Source: a virus. Taken from it: 34,372 bases of DNA. The position numbers and the translations under genes were made by a program. Below are positions 21,349 to 27,314 of the stretch, one piece after another. Every line of letters begins with the position of its first letter. The first letter of the stretch is position 1. The notes under the pieces were generated by a model, which was not told where the DNA came from, ran no database searches, and was given only the letters and a program-made list of their open reading frames with translations. Location of the stretch: positions 1-34,372 of the IMG/VR virus record IMGVR_UViG_3300032297_000153; one strand, 5' to 3'.

Positions 21349-21633
21349 ATGGGTTCAGTAACAGCACTAGGACTTCAAGATACCGTACTTGATTTAGAAA
21401 CTCAGATTCTTTATCACCTCAAGGGTAATCACTATCCACCAGTACCCGCAGAAATGGTAGCCCCATGCATAGAGGCGATTGACGCTTACTATGACGAGGA
21501 CTATGACCGCATGATTGATATGCCTATGGTAGGGGATTTTCAGATTCTTTATCGTGGAGATACTCAAGCACCTGCAAGAGCGATTGTAGACCAACACCAC
21601 TTGCAATTTTGGCTACCTGATTGGGAGGACTAA
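21349..21633 (+). CDS. 94-aa acidic hypothetical protein
   Basis: MGSVTALGLQDTVLDLETQI, then HYPPVPAEMVAPCIEAIDAYY, DEDYDRMIDMPMVGDFQILYR and a final HHLQFWLPDWED. Acidic throughout. No ribosome binding site; probably coupled to the upstream gene 1 nt away. Overlaps the following start (TAATG). Unknown. Confidence 0.65.
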   Translation: MGSVTALGLQDTVLDLETQILYHLKGNHYPPVPAEMVAPCIEAIDAYYDEDYDRMIDMPMVGDFQILYRGDTQAPARAIVDQHHLQFWLPDWED

Positions 21634-21779
21634 TGAGTACTGATAATTGGACAGTGTGGGTAGGTGGTGGGGAATATACTTCCCACTACCTAACAATGAA
21701 CCAGGCAAGCGACCTTGTTGAACACCTAAAGTGGGATTTAGACTATGACGATGTATTTATGGAGTGCGTAAATGGCTGA
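21633..21779 (+). CDS. 48-aa hypothetical protein
   Basis: MSTDNWTVWVGGGEYTSHYL, then LTMNQASDLVEHLKWDLDYDDVFMECVNG. The form V-V-GGGE---HYLT--QA--LV--L---GYDDV is widely seen in actinophage early regions, unknown in function. Stop overlaps the next gene by 8 nt. Confidence 0.65.
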   Translation: MSTDNWTVWVGGGEYTSHYLTMNQASDLVEHLKWDLDYDDVFMECVNG

Positions 21780-22017
21780 TACAATAACACGTATGGAACT
21801 AGTATATGCAGATCTACTTACACCTGGCCAGTTAATGGAAGGTGACTTAATCAATATTGATATGGATATTGTAGAAGTGTTATCCGTTGTAGATGATGCA
21901 ACAGGTGATAACTATGTAATCACTCATCGTAATGAATATGGTGAGGAAGACGAGTACTCATGCACTTATGAGGAAATGTTTAAACTGTATGTGTTCATAG
22001 ATAGAGATGAGGAATAG
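21772..22017 (+). CDS. 81-aa acidic hypothetical protein
   Basis: MADTITRMELVYADLLTPGQ, then LMEGDLINIDMDIVEVLSVVDD and YVITHRNEYGEEDEYSCTYEEMFKLYVFIDRDEE. An SH3-like beta barrel is a reasonable guess (L-PGDLI---G-V--V--V). Last gene of operon 3, followed after 0 nt by a strong terminator. Confidence 0.65.
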   Translation: MADTITRMELVYADLLTPGQLMEGDLINIDMDIVEVLSVVDDATGDNYVITHRNEYGEEDEYSCTYEEMFKLYVFIDRDEE

Positions 22018-22042
22018 TCTTGGGCTTCCCCCCAAGATTTTT
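22018..22042 (+). terminator. intrinsic terminator of operon 3
   Basis: TCTTGGG/CCCAAGA stem with a 6-nt loop, then TTTTT, running into CGAACCG. It replaces the TGAGCA-type hairpin found at other operon ends. Confidence 0.85.
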
Positions 22043-22095
22043 CGAACCGCTGTCCTAAATGTCCGTTTTACGTAGAACCTCCTGATTCCCTGGAT

Positions 22096-22124
22096 TTGAT
22101 ATTTTTTAGATTTTTTGGTATGAT
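22096..22124 (+). promoter_or_regulatory. promoter TTGATA-17-TATGAT
   Basis: Spacer of 17 nt with TTAGATTTTTTG, nearly identical to the promoter at 23133-23161. AATGTCCG lies at 22058-22065. The -10 ends 6 nt before ATG 22131: leaderless. Confidence 0.7.
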
Positions 22125-22130
22125 TAAGGT

Positions 22131-22283
22131 ATGAAAAAAACATCTGAGGAATTACGGAGACTTATGGAGTTGCGCCGTAGCAACGCTGCCTCAGCCGTGC
22201 CTAATAAAAAGAAATACGACAGAAAAAAATGTCAGAGCCAAATGCTACAATTAAGAAAAGAAAGAGGGTCAATACATGACTAA
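22131..22283 (+). CDS. 50-aa very basic peptide
   Basis: MKKTSEELRRLMELRRSNAA, then PNKKKYDRKKCQSQMLQLRKERG and a final SIHD. Arg/Lys content suggests nucleic-acid binding. Leaderless start 6 nt after the -10 box. Overlaps the Gp88 gene by 8 nt, so both are made from one message. Confidence 0.6.
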   Translation: MKKTSEELRRLMELRRSNAASAVPNKKKYDRKKCQSQMLQLRKERGSIHD

Positions 22284-22998
22284 ACTACTACGCTCAAAAG
22301 ATAGAAAGGTTGCTAATGCCGTCACACCTAACGGAAAACAAGCAAGTATCGCTAACACATTCGGACTACCTGCAGGAAAAAACTATTCATGTCCTGGCGC
22401 TACGAGTGTCTGCGAGAGTGTTTGCTACGCTGGCAAATTGGAAAAAGTATTCCCAACAGTAAAGAAAAACTTATTGCATAACTGGGAATTGCTACGCAAT
22501 GCAGACACAGACACAATGATCAAATTGCTAGAAGAAATGATTGGCGATTTTATTGTTGATTGTGATAAGCGCAATGCACCAAAGTTATTCCGCATTCACT
22601 GGGACGGAGATTTCTTCAATGATACATATGCCTACGCATGGAAAACAGTAATCACTAATCATGCAGACATTCAATTCTGGGTTTACACTAGAGTAAAGTC
22701 CGCCGCCCTAATCCTAAAGGATATAGATAATCTATCTTTATATTATTCCACAGATAGCGAGAACAAGGCTATCGGTATCGGTCTAAAGACAGAGCATGGT
22801 ATCTCCCTTGCATACCTTGCTAAAAACTTTGCACTAGGACAGTCAGACATGAAAGAATTGACTTCACGCCCTGGGGCTAAATGCCCTGAGAATAAAAAGT
22901 CTATTCCTCTTATCTCTCAGAAAGGCTCAGCCTGCGCCTCATGCAAGTTGTGTATTTATGAGAAATCTGATATAGTGTTTAGTGCAACCAAAAAATGA
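22276..22998 (+). CDS. Gp88-family protein (240 aa)
   Basis: Matches the family known as gene product 88 of mycobacteriophages: SxxNTFGLPA-GKNYSCPGAT with C39, C46 and C50 (CPGATSVCESVCYAGK), a FRIHWDGDFF motif (residues 105-114), then FWVYTRV (134-140). A C-terminal cysteine group at C203, C220, C223 and C226 is suited to a metal or Fe-S site. The HWDGDFF and FWVYTR segments resemble TIM-barrel strands, so a radical-SAM-like ancestry has some appeal, but no CxxxCxxC motif is present. Biochemical role unknown. Cotranscribed with the basic peptide before it and a tiny membrane peptide after it. Confidence 0.8.
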   Translation: MTKLLRSKDRKVANAVTPNGKQASIANTFGLPAGKNYSCPGATSVCESVCYAGKLEKVFPTVKKNLLHNWELLRNADTDTMIKLLEEMIGDFIVDCDKRNAPKLFRIHWDGDFFNDTYAYAWKTVITNHADIQFWVYTRVKSAALILKDIDNLSLYYSTDSENKAIGIGLKTEHGISLAYLAKNFALGQSDMKELTSRPGAKCPENKKSIPLISQKGSACASCKLCIYEKSDIVFSATKK

Positions 22999-23007
22999 GG
23001 GGTCTAA

Positions 23008-23073
23008 ATGGAAATGCTAACAGTAATAGCCCTAATACTGATTATCCTAGCGATAGCAGGGTCGGGACACTAG
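23008..23073 (+). CDS. 21-aa membrane peptide
   Basis: MEMLTVIALILIILAIAGSG plus H: one hydrophobic helix. GAGGGG lies 7 nt upstream, a real ribosome binding site. Same length and plan as the peptide at 20612. Short, but the site and its place at an operon end support expression. Confidence 0.5.
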   Translation: MEMLTVIALILIILAIAGSGH

Positions 23074-23076
23074 GCG

Positions 23077-23092
23077 TGTGACCTATCTCACA
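23077..23092. promoter_or_regulatory. perfect Crp/GlxR-like palindrome
   Basis: TGTGA-cctatc-TCACA, 40 bp before the promoter at 23133. Confidence 0.7.
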
Positions 23093-23132
23093 CAGAAATC
23101 GTCTCAAATAGTGAGAAATCTAGGGAAATGAT

Positions 23133-23161
23133 TTGATATTTCTTAGATTTTTTGCTAAACT
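23133..23161 (+). promoter_or_regulatory. promoter TTGATA-17-TAAACT
   Basis: The 17-nt spacer holds TTAGATTTTTTG as in the promoter at 22096. Gene start 23199, with an AGAAAAGAGA leader. Confidence 0.65.
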
Positions 23162-23198
23162 TAGATATAAGCAAGTAACTAACAGAAAAGAGAAAAAA

Positions 23199-23363
23199 AT
23201 GGCAGTAACAACAGCAACTTACAAGGTCGGCGACACTTACACTTCACAGAAGTCAAAGGTAACTGGCACAATTCAGGAAATCAAGCCACTCGCAAATGGT
23301 AATGTCCGTGTAAAGTTAGATGTAGAGGGTAACACTCGCTACACTACTTGGACTTCTAAGTAA
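23199..23363 (+). CDS. 54-aa beta-rich small protein
   Basis: MAVTTATYKVGDTYTSQKSK, then VTGTIQEIKPLANGNVRVKL and DVEGNTRYTTWTSK. An SH3/KOW-like barrel pattern (VGD-Y-S-K---TG-I-EI-P---G--RV-L). An open frame to 23133 covers the promoter and is rejected. Single-gene unit ending in a hairpin. Such folds can bind nucleic acid; unproven here. Confidence 0.7.
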   Translation: MAVTTATYKVGDTYTSQKSKVTGTIQEIKPLANGNVRVKLDVEGNTRYTTWTSK

Positions 23364-23369
23364 GTCCAA

Positions 23370-23390
23370 AGTCGCCAATGTACAGCGACT
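23370..23390 (+). repeat. hairpin after the 54-aa gene
   Basis: AGTCGC/GCGACT stem, 9-nt loop, followed by ATAAATAAG. Possible weak terminator or processing site. Confidence 0.5.
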
Positions 23391-23414
23391 ATAAATAAGT
23401 GGCAGGAACTATCC

Positions 23415-23437
23415 TGAGCAAGATACTAAAAGGCTCA
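23415..23437 (+). repeat. TGAGCA-type hairpin (copy 2)
   Basis: TGAGC/GCTCA stem with a 13-nt loop containing ACTAAAA, preceded by CC and followed by CTAAAT. No T-run. Between two single genes. Confidence 0.6.
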
Positions 23438-23483
23438 CTAAATCCCCCTAACAAATCAACCACCAAAGAAAAGAGATAAACAC

Positions 23484-23909
23484 ATGGCAACAAGAGGAAA
23501 AGCAATTAGCGTAAAAATCGCAACAGCCAAAGTAATCACAGCACTAGAAGGCGCACTCGCTAAACTAGAGTCAGACTACGCATCACAAGCAACTAATGAA
23601 GCAAAGTATCAGAAGGCTTATGAGAAGTGGAAAAAGCAAATGCAGGACTATGCTATCGCCAACATCAAGAAAGCAGAAAACTTCCGCACTAACTATCGTT
23701 CATGGAATAACAACCTGAACATTGACTTTGACCTAACAGTTACAGAGTCAGAGTTGCCAGTATCACCTGAGCGTGATTTTGAGCAGATGCACTCGCACCA
23801 GTATAAGGAACAGAAAGATGAATTGTCTAATGCAATTCGTATTCTAAAGATGACCGACGAGGAAGTTGTAAATACTTCTACATATAATGCGGTGGCTCGC
23901 TACCTATAA
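23484..23909 (+). CDS. 141-aa coiled-coil-like hypothetical protein
   Basis: MATRGKAISVKIATAKVITA, then a long helical part (ALEGALAKLESDYASQATNEAKYQKAYEKWKKQMQD) and a central FRTNYRSWNNNLNIDFDLTVTESELPVSPERDF segment. A C-terminal helix (HQYKEQKDELSNAIRILKMTDEEVVNTSTY) closes the chain. Proteins with this plan are common in actinophages, of unknown role. AAGAAAAGAGA leader. No strong promoter of its own was found; read-through from 23133 is possible. Confidence 0.7.
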   Translation: MATRGKAISVKIATAKVITALEGALAKLESDYASQATNEAKYQKAYEKWKKQMQDYAIANIKKAENFRTNYRSWNNNLNIDFDLTVTESELPVSPERDFEQMHSHQYKEQKDELSNAIRILKMTDEEVVNTSTYNAVARYL

Positions 23910-23932
23910 TTCCCACTACGGGAAATAACTCC

Positions 23933-23955
23933 TGAGCATGAGTCTAAACTGCTCA
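23933..23955 (+). repeat. TGAGCA-type hairpin (copy 3)
   Basis: TGAGCA/TGCTCA stem, 11-nt loop with TCTAAAC, followed by CACTAAG. A separate intrinsic terminator follows at 24043. Confidence 0.65.
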
Positions 23956-24042
23956 CACTAAGTTTGATTGGGCAGATGCGGATCCCGCTGCTGAAAAGAG
24001 TTGAAAGGTGCACAATAAAAACTCGTTCCCAATCATTTTTTA

Positions 24043-24065
24043 TTTTGCTGCGTGCAAAAATTTTT
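24043..24065 (+). terminator. intrinsic terminator
   Basis: TTTTGC/GCAAAA stem with a 5-nt loop, then ATTTTT and CGAACCG. Confidence 0.7.
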
Positions 24066-24072
24066 CGAACCG

Positions 24073-24088
24073 TGTGATTTTTCTCACA
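24073..24088. promoter_or_regulatory. perfect Crp/GlxR-like palindrome
   Basis: TGTGA-tttttc-TCACA, 8 nt after the terminator T-run. Confidence 0.7.
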
Positions 24089-24134
24089 TCCTTTACGTCT
24101 CATTATTTAAGATTATGGCCCTTACGATTGGCAT

Positions 24135-24157
24135 TTGTCAGACCCAACTGCTAGACT
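24135..24157 (+). promoter_or_regulatory. phage-type promoter TTGTCA-N11-TAGACT
   Basis: TTGTCA, 11 nt (GACC at its start), TAGACT with TGC before it. Closely resembles 18253 and 19664. Confidence 0.6.
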
Positions 24158-24193
24158 TATATTAATATCAGAACAGAAAGAAGGAAGCCCCCA

Positions 24194-24691
24194 ATGGGAT
24201 TAGATATGTATCTCAGCGCTAAGAAGCACCTAGAAAAAATCAACTGGAAAGCCTTGCAGAATGATAATGAATTATCTTATTCATCTCCTGAAGCAGTCTA
24301 TCCAAAATTCAATGACCTAATGGAATTGACACAACTATCCGATGTTGCAACAGATATCTATGGAGCAGAAGTATCTGTAACCTGTGCATACTGGCGCAAG
24401 GCTAATCAGATACACGCTTGGTTCGTAAGAGAAGTCCAAGGTGGCGAGGATAACTGTGGCGACTACTATGTATCACAAGATAAACTAATAGAGTTGCTAG
24501 CACTATGCAAGCACGCATTAGAAACTAAAGACCCTAGCCTATTTCCACCGCAAGCAGGATTTTTCTTTGGTGGAACAGACATTGACGAATGGTACTGGAA
24601 TGATCTAAAGAATACTATCAGTCAGTTAGAGCGTATCTTTGCTCTAGCCGAAGTTGATAAGTTATCATTCTATTACTCATCATCTTGGTAG
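24194..24691 (+). CDS. conserved phage protein MGLDMYL-type (165 aa)
   Basis: Starts MGLDMYLSAKKHLEK, a signature start of a widespread phage and bacterial family of unknown function. The family features follow: EVSVTCAYWRKANQIHAWFV (residues 61-80), CGDYYVSQDKLIELLALC, then FPPQAGFFFGGTDIDEWYWNDLKNTISQLERI and a closing FYYSSSW. W/H/D/Y conservation in AYWRKANQIHAWF and GG-DIDEWYW suggests an active or binding site. AAGAAGGAAG upstream. Single-gene unit with its own promoter and terminator. Confidence 0.75.
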   Translation: MGLDMYLSAKKHLEKINWKALQNDNELSYSSPEAVYPKFNDLMELTQLSDVATDIYGAEVSVTCAYWRKANQIHAWFVREVQGGEDNCGDYYVSQDKLIELLALCKHALETKDPSLFPPQAGFFFGGTDIDEWYWNDLKNTISQLERIFALAEVDKLSFYYSSSW

Positions 24692-24721
24692 TTGACAAAT
24701 GTCAGTCGCCAGTAGTACAAT
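24692..24721 (+). promoter_or_regulatory. composite promoter with TTGACA and ATGTCA-N11-TACAAT
   Basis: TTGACA (24692-24697) is 18 nt from TACAAT (24716-24721); ATGTCA (24699-24704) is exactly 11 nt from the same -10. Only 26 nt separate it from the end of the preceding gene. Confidence 0.6.
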
Positions 24722-24757
24722 TGAAGATATAAACAAACTAACAGAAAGAGGCCCCCA

Positions 24758-25165
24758 ATGGAGTCAGTAGTAAATGCAACAAATGAATTTCTAAACACAC
24801 AGATTGCGGCTCTACAGCAATCACTAAAAAGTAAAGATGAACACATTCAACGTGTCACTCAACGTGACTATGCACAGGCTGCAGAGATTAATCGTGTCAA
24901 CGAAGCAATGCAGACATGGACACTGAATGAGTTAGAGAATAACGGAATCACAGAAGACCAAGCAAATGAAATTGCAGAGATTTGTGGCTTTGAACTCACC
25001 AAGGAAGTTGAGGTCGAGGTTACCGTAACTTATAACTTAACTTTAACAGTGCCACACGATGAAGACGTTGAGTCAATTGTTAACGATATTGATTTTGAAT
25101 CAGTGTCTTATAACTCTGACAATATTACTTGGCTAAGCGCCAGTGTAGACAGGGTGGATTTTTAG
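24758..25165 (+). CDS. 135-aa helical plus beta hypothetical protein
   Basis: The N-terminal half is a probable coiled coil (NTQIAALQQSLKSKDEHIQRV, AEINRVNEAMQTWTLNELEN). Then comes TEDQANEIAEICGFELTKE and a beta domain (VEVEVTVTYNLTLTVPHDED, SVSYNSDNITWLSASVDRVDF). The V-V-VTY-LT-TVP-D-D pattern resembles a small alpha/beta fold seen in the 78-aa gene at 27785. AGAAAGAGG upstream. Unknown function. Confidence 0.65.
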   Translation: MESVVNATNEFLNTQIAALQQSLKSKDEHIQRVTQRDYAQAAEINRVNEAMQTWTLNELENNGITEDQANEIAEICGFELTKEVEVEVTVTYNLTLTVPHDEDVESIVNDIDFESVSYNSDNITWLSASVDRVDF

Positions 25166-25217
25166 TAGGGGGCTACTAAAGTGGCCTGCCAAATGCCTTA
25201 AAACTGGGTAAGGGACC

Positions 25218-25252
25218 TGAGCAAGTCCACGTAAACTGCTCACTAAATTTTT
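25218..25252 (+). terminator. TGAGCA-type hairpin with U-tract (copy 4)
   Basis: TGAGCA/TGCTCA stem with a 13-nt loop ending GTAAAC, then CTAAATTTTT and CGATCCG. Confidence 0.7.
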
Positions 25253-25261
25253 CGATCCGCC

Positions 25262-25281
25262 TGTGGATAACTTGTGGATAA
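25262..25281 (-). promoter_or_regulatory. pair of perfect DnaA boxes
   Basis: TGTGGATAA at 25262-25270 and 25273-25281, i.e. TTATCCACA on the minus strand, 11 bp apart. Confidence 0.7.
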
Positions 25282-25304
25282 CTTACGACACGCCCATACG
25301 ATCA

Positions 25305-25320
25305 TGTGAATTTAATCACA
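25305..25320. promoter_or_regulatory. perfect Crp/GlxR-like palindrome
   Basis: TGTGA-atttaa-TCACA; AATGTCCG follows at 25327-25334. Confidence 0.75.
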
Positions 25321-25367
25321 TTAAGGAATGTCCGATTTGCCCCATCTTTACGTATCCTGATTTGCAT

Positions 25368-25390
25368 TTGTCGGTGGCTCCGTGTATACT
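25368..25390 (+). promoter_or_regulatory. phage-type promoter TTGTCG-N11-TATACT
   Basis: TTGTCG, 11 nt, TATACT. Start site predicted near 25398, leader of about 23 nt with AGAAAAGAGA. Confidence 0.65.
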
Positions 25391-25420
25391 TAAATTAACA
25401 ACAACAGAAAAGAGAAACTC

Positions 25421-26443
25421 ATGGCACATGACCTAGAAACACAAAACGGAAAAACATCTTTTGCGTCTTTCCGTGAACCTGCATGGCATGGATTGGGTAC
25501 CGTATTCACAGAGGAAAAGACAACTCTAGAAATGCTGGAAGCAGCAAATCTAAATGGTTGGAATGTCCGTCTTGAGGATATGCCAATTCCATCACACTTA
25601 ACAAGCGACAAGGAATACCAATATGTCGTGCGTACAAATCCTACCGATAACACCCAGACCGATGTTCTTGGCGTAGTTGGTGAGCGTTACCATGTTTTAC
25701 AGAATGAGGATTTATTCTCATTTGGTGATAACATTCTAGACGGTGGCGGTCGTTGGGAAACCGCTGGCTCTATCAAGGGTGGGCGTGTAGTATTCGGCGC
25801 TCTTGCTCTTGAGCGTGAGACAATTCTAGACCCTAACGGCGTTGCAGATAAGGTAAAGACTTATCTCCTCATCAACACATCACACGATGGCTCTATCGCT
25901 ATTCAAGCAAGCATAACACCCGTTCGTGTTGTGTGCGCTAATACTCTTAACCTTGCTCTTGGTGGCGTTGGTCGCAAGAACAAGAAGGGTATCAAGCAAT
26001 CATTCAAGATACGCCACACACAAACTGCAAATGGTAAAGTGCAGATTGCTCGTGAGACTCTTGGTCTTGCTAATGCATACATGGACGAATTTGATATCAT
26101 GGCTAAGGCGATGATTGAGAAGGAAGTCTCTGCTCTTGATTTCAACAAAATCATTCTCGCTGCATATCCTAAGCCAGAAAAAGACGCTAAGGGTAGCAAC
26201 AAGAAGTGGGAAAATAAAGTTGATGTTATCAACGATATTTACACTGGTGAATTCAATGGCATGATTGCTGGTAATGCGTGGGGTGCTTTCAATGCACTCA
26301 CCGAACGCCTTGATTGGTACCGTTCTGCTCGTGGTGGCTCTAATGAGTCAATCCTTGCAAGCGCAAGCGGATTTGACCCTGCTATCAACGCAGAAAAAAA
26401 TCGCTTACTAAAAGTTGTGCAGAATGTAATGTCTCTCGCATAA
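25421..26443 (+). CDS. DUF932 / TIGR03299-family phage-plasmid protein (340 aa)
   Basis: Starts MAHDLETQNGKTSFASFREP with WHGLGT at residues 24-29, the family hallmark. It continues with YVVRTNPTDNTQTDVLGVVGERYHVLQNED, GGRWETAGSIKGGRVVFGALAL, TYLLINTSHDGSIAIQASITPVRVVCANTLNLAL and a C-terminal NDIYTGEFNGMIAGNAWGAFNALTERLDWYR. The length equals the family norm. Such proteins are common in actinophages and plasmids, perhaps linked to DNA metabolism, but the function is not established. Single gene, with its own regulatory cassette upstream and hairpin downstream. Confidence 0.85.
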   Translation: MAHDLETQNGKTSFASFREPAWHGLGTVFTEEKTTLEMLEAANLNGWNVRLEDMPIPSHLTSDKEYQYVVRTNPTDNTQTDVLGVVGERYHVLQNEDLFSFGDNILDGGGRWETAGSIKGGRVVFGALALERETILDPNGVADKVKTYLLINTSHDGSIAIQASITPVRVVCANTLNLALGGVGRKNKKGIKQSFKIRHTQTANGKVQIARETLGLANAYMDEFDIMAKAMIEKEVSALDFNKIILAAYPKPEKDAKGSNKKWENKVDVINDIYTGEFNGMIAGNAWGAFNALTERLDWYRSARGGSNESILASASGFDPAINAEKNRLLKVVQNVMSLA

Positions 26444-26453
26444 TAAATTTTCC

Positions 26454-26476
26454 TGAGCATGAAATAAAACTGCTCT
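26454..26476 (+). repeat. TGAGCA-type hairpin (copy 5)
   Basis: GAGCA/TGCTC stem (outer pair lost), 11-nt loop with AAATAAAAC. It lies between the DUF932 stop and the tRNA. Confidence 0.6.
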
Positions 26477-26484
26477 CCATAATT

Positions 26485-26558
26485 GGAGCGTTAGCATAGT
26501 TGGTTAATGCGCTACCCTGTCACGGTAGAGATCACGGGTTCAAGTCCCGTACGCTTCG
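26485..26558 (+). tRNA. tRNA-Asp (anticodon GUC)
   Basis: Full cloverleaf: acceptor GGAGCGT/ACGCTTC (one G-U), D stem GCAT/ATGC, anticodon stem CTACC/GGTAG with loop CTGTCAC (anticodon GTC), T stem ACGGG/CCCGT with loop TTCAAGT, 5-nt variable loop AGATC. Discriminator G. CCA is not encoded. It sits directly after a hairpin and is followed by AAGATTTTTCG, so it is probably cotranscribed with the DUF932 gene and cut out. Confidence 0.92.
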
Positions 26559-26575
26559 CAAGATTTTTCGAATCG

Positions 26576-26591
26576 TGTGACAAACCTCACA
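26576..26591. promoter_or_regulatory. perfect Crp/GlxR-like palindrome
   Basis: TGTGA-caaacc-TCACA. A half site (TCACA) and a reversed AATGTCCG (26621-26628) follow, with two TTACGATTACG units. Confidence 0.65.
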
Positions 26592-26706
26592 TTTACGATT
26601 ACGTACCAAACCTCACAAATCGGACATTTTACGATTACGGTGACTTGCTTTATGAACGGCATTACGGTAAAATTAATATATAAACCACTACCAGTAAGGA
26701 CCCATA

Positions 26707-27132
26707 ATGAGAAATAGATCTAGAGGATATGTAGGACAAATCGTTGACGGTAAGAAGTTAGCCACTATTGCTAATGGCATATACAATCTACAGTATAGTA
26801 GTGAGTTTAGTGAGTGTACAGTAGATAATCTATTGCTCGTTACCCTGGAAGAAAAAAATGTATTTGGCGACAATAAGTATGCCCTGGTTTGTTCAGAAGG
26901 TGTAGGCTGGGAGCAAGATACTTACGGATGCTTAGAAGTACCAACAAACATTGGCCAAATGGGTCTATGGAATGGCAGAGTATTTATATCAGTAGACACA
27001 GTTAAAGAATGTCTAACAGAACAAACAGAGGATATCGCAGACTACATCCGTGTCTTTGGAGACAGACTAGATAATAACTGTTCCCTATGGCAGTCCAAAA
27101 TGTCGGTGGTAAAGGATACAATAGAAGTATGA
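26707..27132 (+). CDS. 141-aa hypothetical protein, first gene of operon 4
   Basis: MRNRSRGYVGQIVDGKKLAT, then IANGIYNLQYSSEFSECTVD, NLLLVTLEEKNVFGDNKYAL and CSEGVGWEQDTYGCLEVPTN. Beta-rich N-terminal half, helical C-terminus (DTVKECLTEQTEDIADYIRVFGDRL). AAGGA upstream. No obvious match to a known family. Overlaps the next gene by 4 nt (ATGA). No clear sigma70 box was found in the 130 bp before it. Confidence 0.65.
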   Translation: MRNRSRGYVGQIVDGKKLATIANGIYNLQYSSEFSECTVDNLLLVTLEEKNVFGDNKYALVCSEGVGWEQDTYGCLEVPTNIGQMGLWNGRVFISVDTVKECLTEQTEDIADYIRVFGDRLDNNCSLWQSKMSVVKDTIEV

Positions 27133-27314
27133 CCACAACATACAAACCATACACAATAGAAGAACTACTCAACGCTATCTATGAGGATAACTATTCTCAT
27201 TTTGATTTCATGGATAATATGAATGGTGGGGATTGCGATTGTAATCTACACAAAACCATGAATGTAATTGTTGCATATCAAGAAGGATTAGTAGAAGGGC
27301 CATGGCAGTACTAA
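27129..27314 (+). CDS. 61-aa hypothetical protein
   Basis: The start at the ATGA overlap is preferred to an in-frame ATG 14 codons upstream inside the preceding gene. MTTTYKPYTIEELLNAIYED, then NYSHFDFMDNMNGGDCDCNL and HKTMNVIVAYQEGLVEGPWQY. A DCDCNLH segment could bind metal. Overlaps the next gene by 13 nt. Confidence 0.65.
   Translation: MTTTYKPYTIEELLNAIYEDNYSHFDFMDNMNGGDCDCNLHKTMNVIVAYQEGLVEGPWQY

Noticed and set aside
23302-25569. AATGTCCG copies at 23302 and 25562 as operators
   Set aside because: Both lie inside well-supported coding sequences and lack the neighbouring palindrome and promoter.
25390-26460. Minus-strand open frames opposite the DUF932 gene
   Set aside because: Antisense shadows of a strongly conserved coding sequence.
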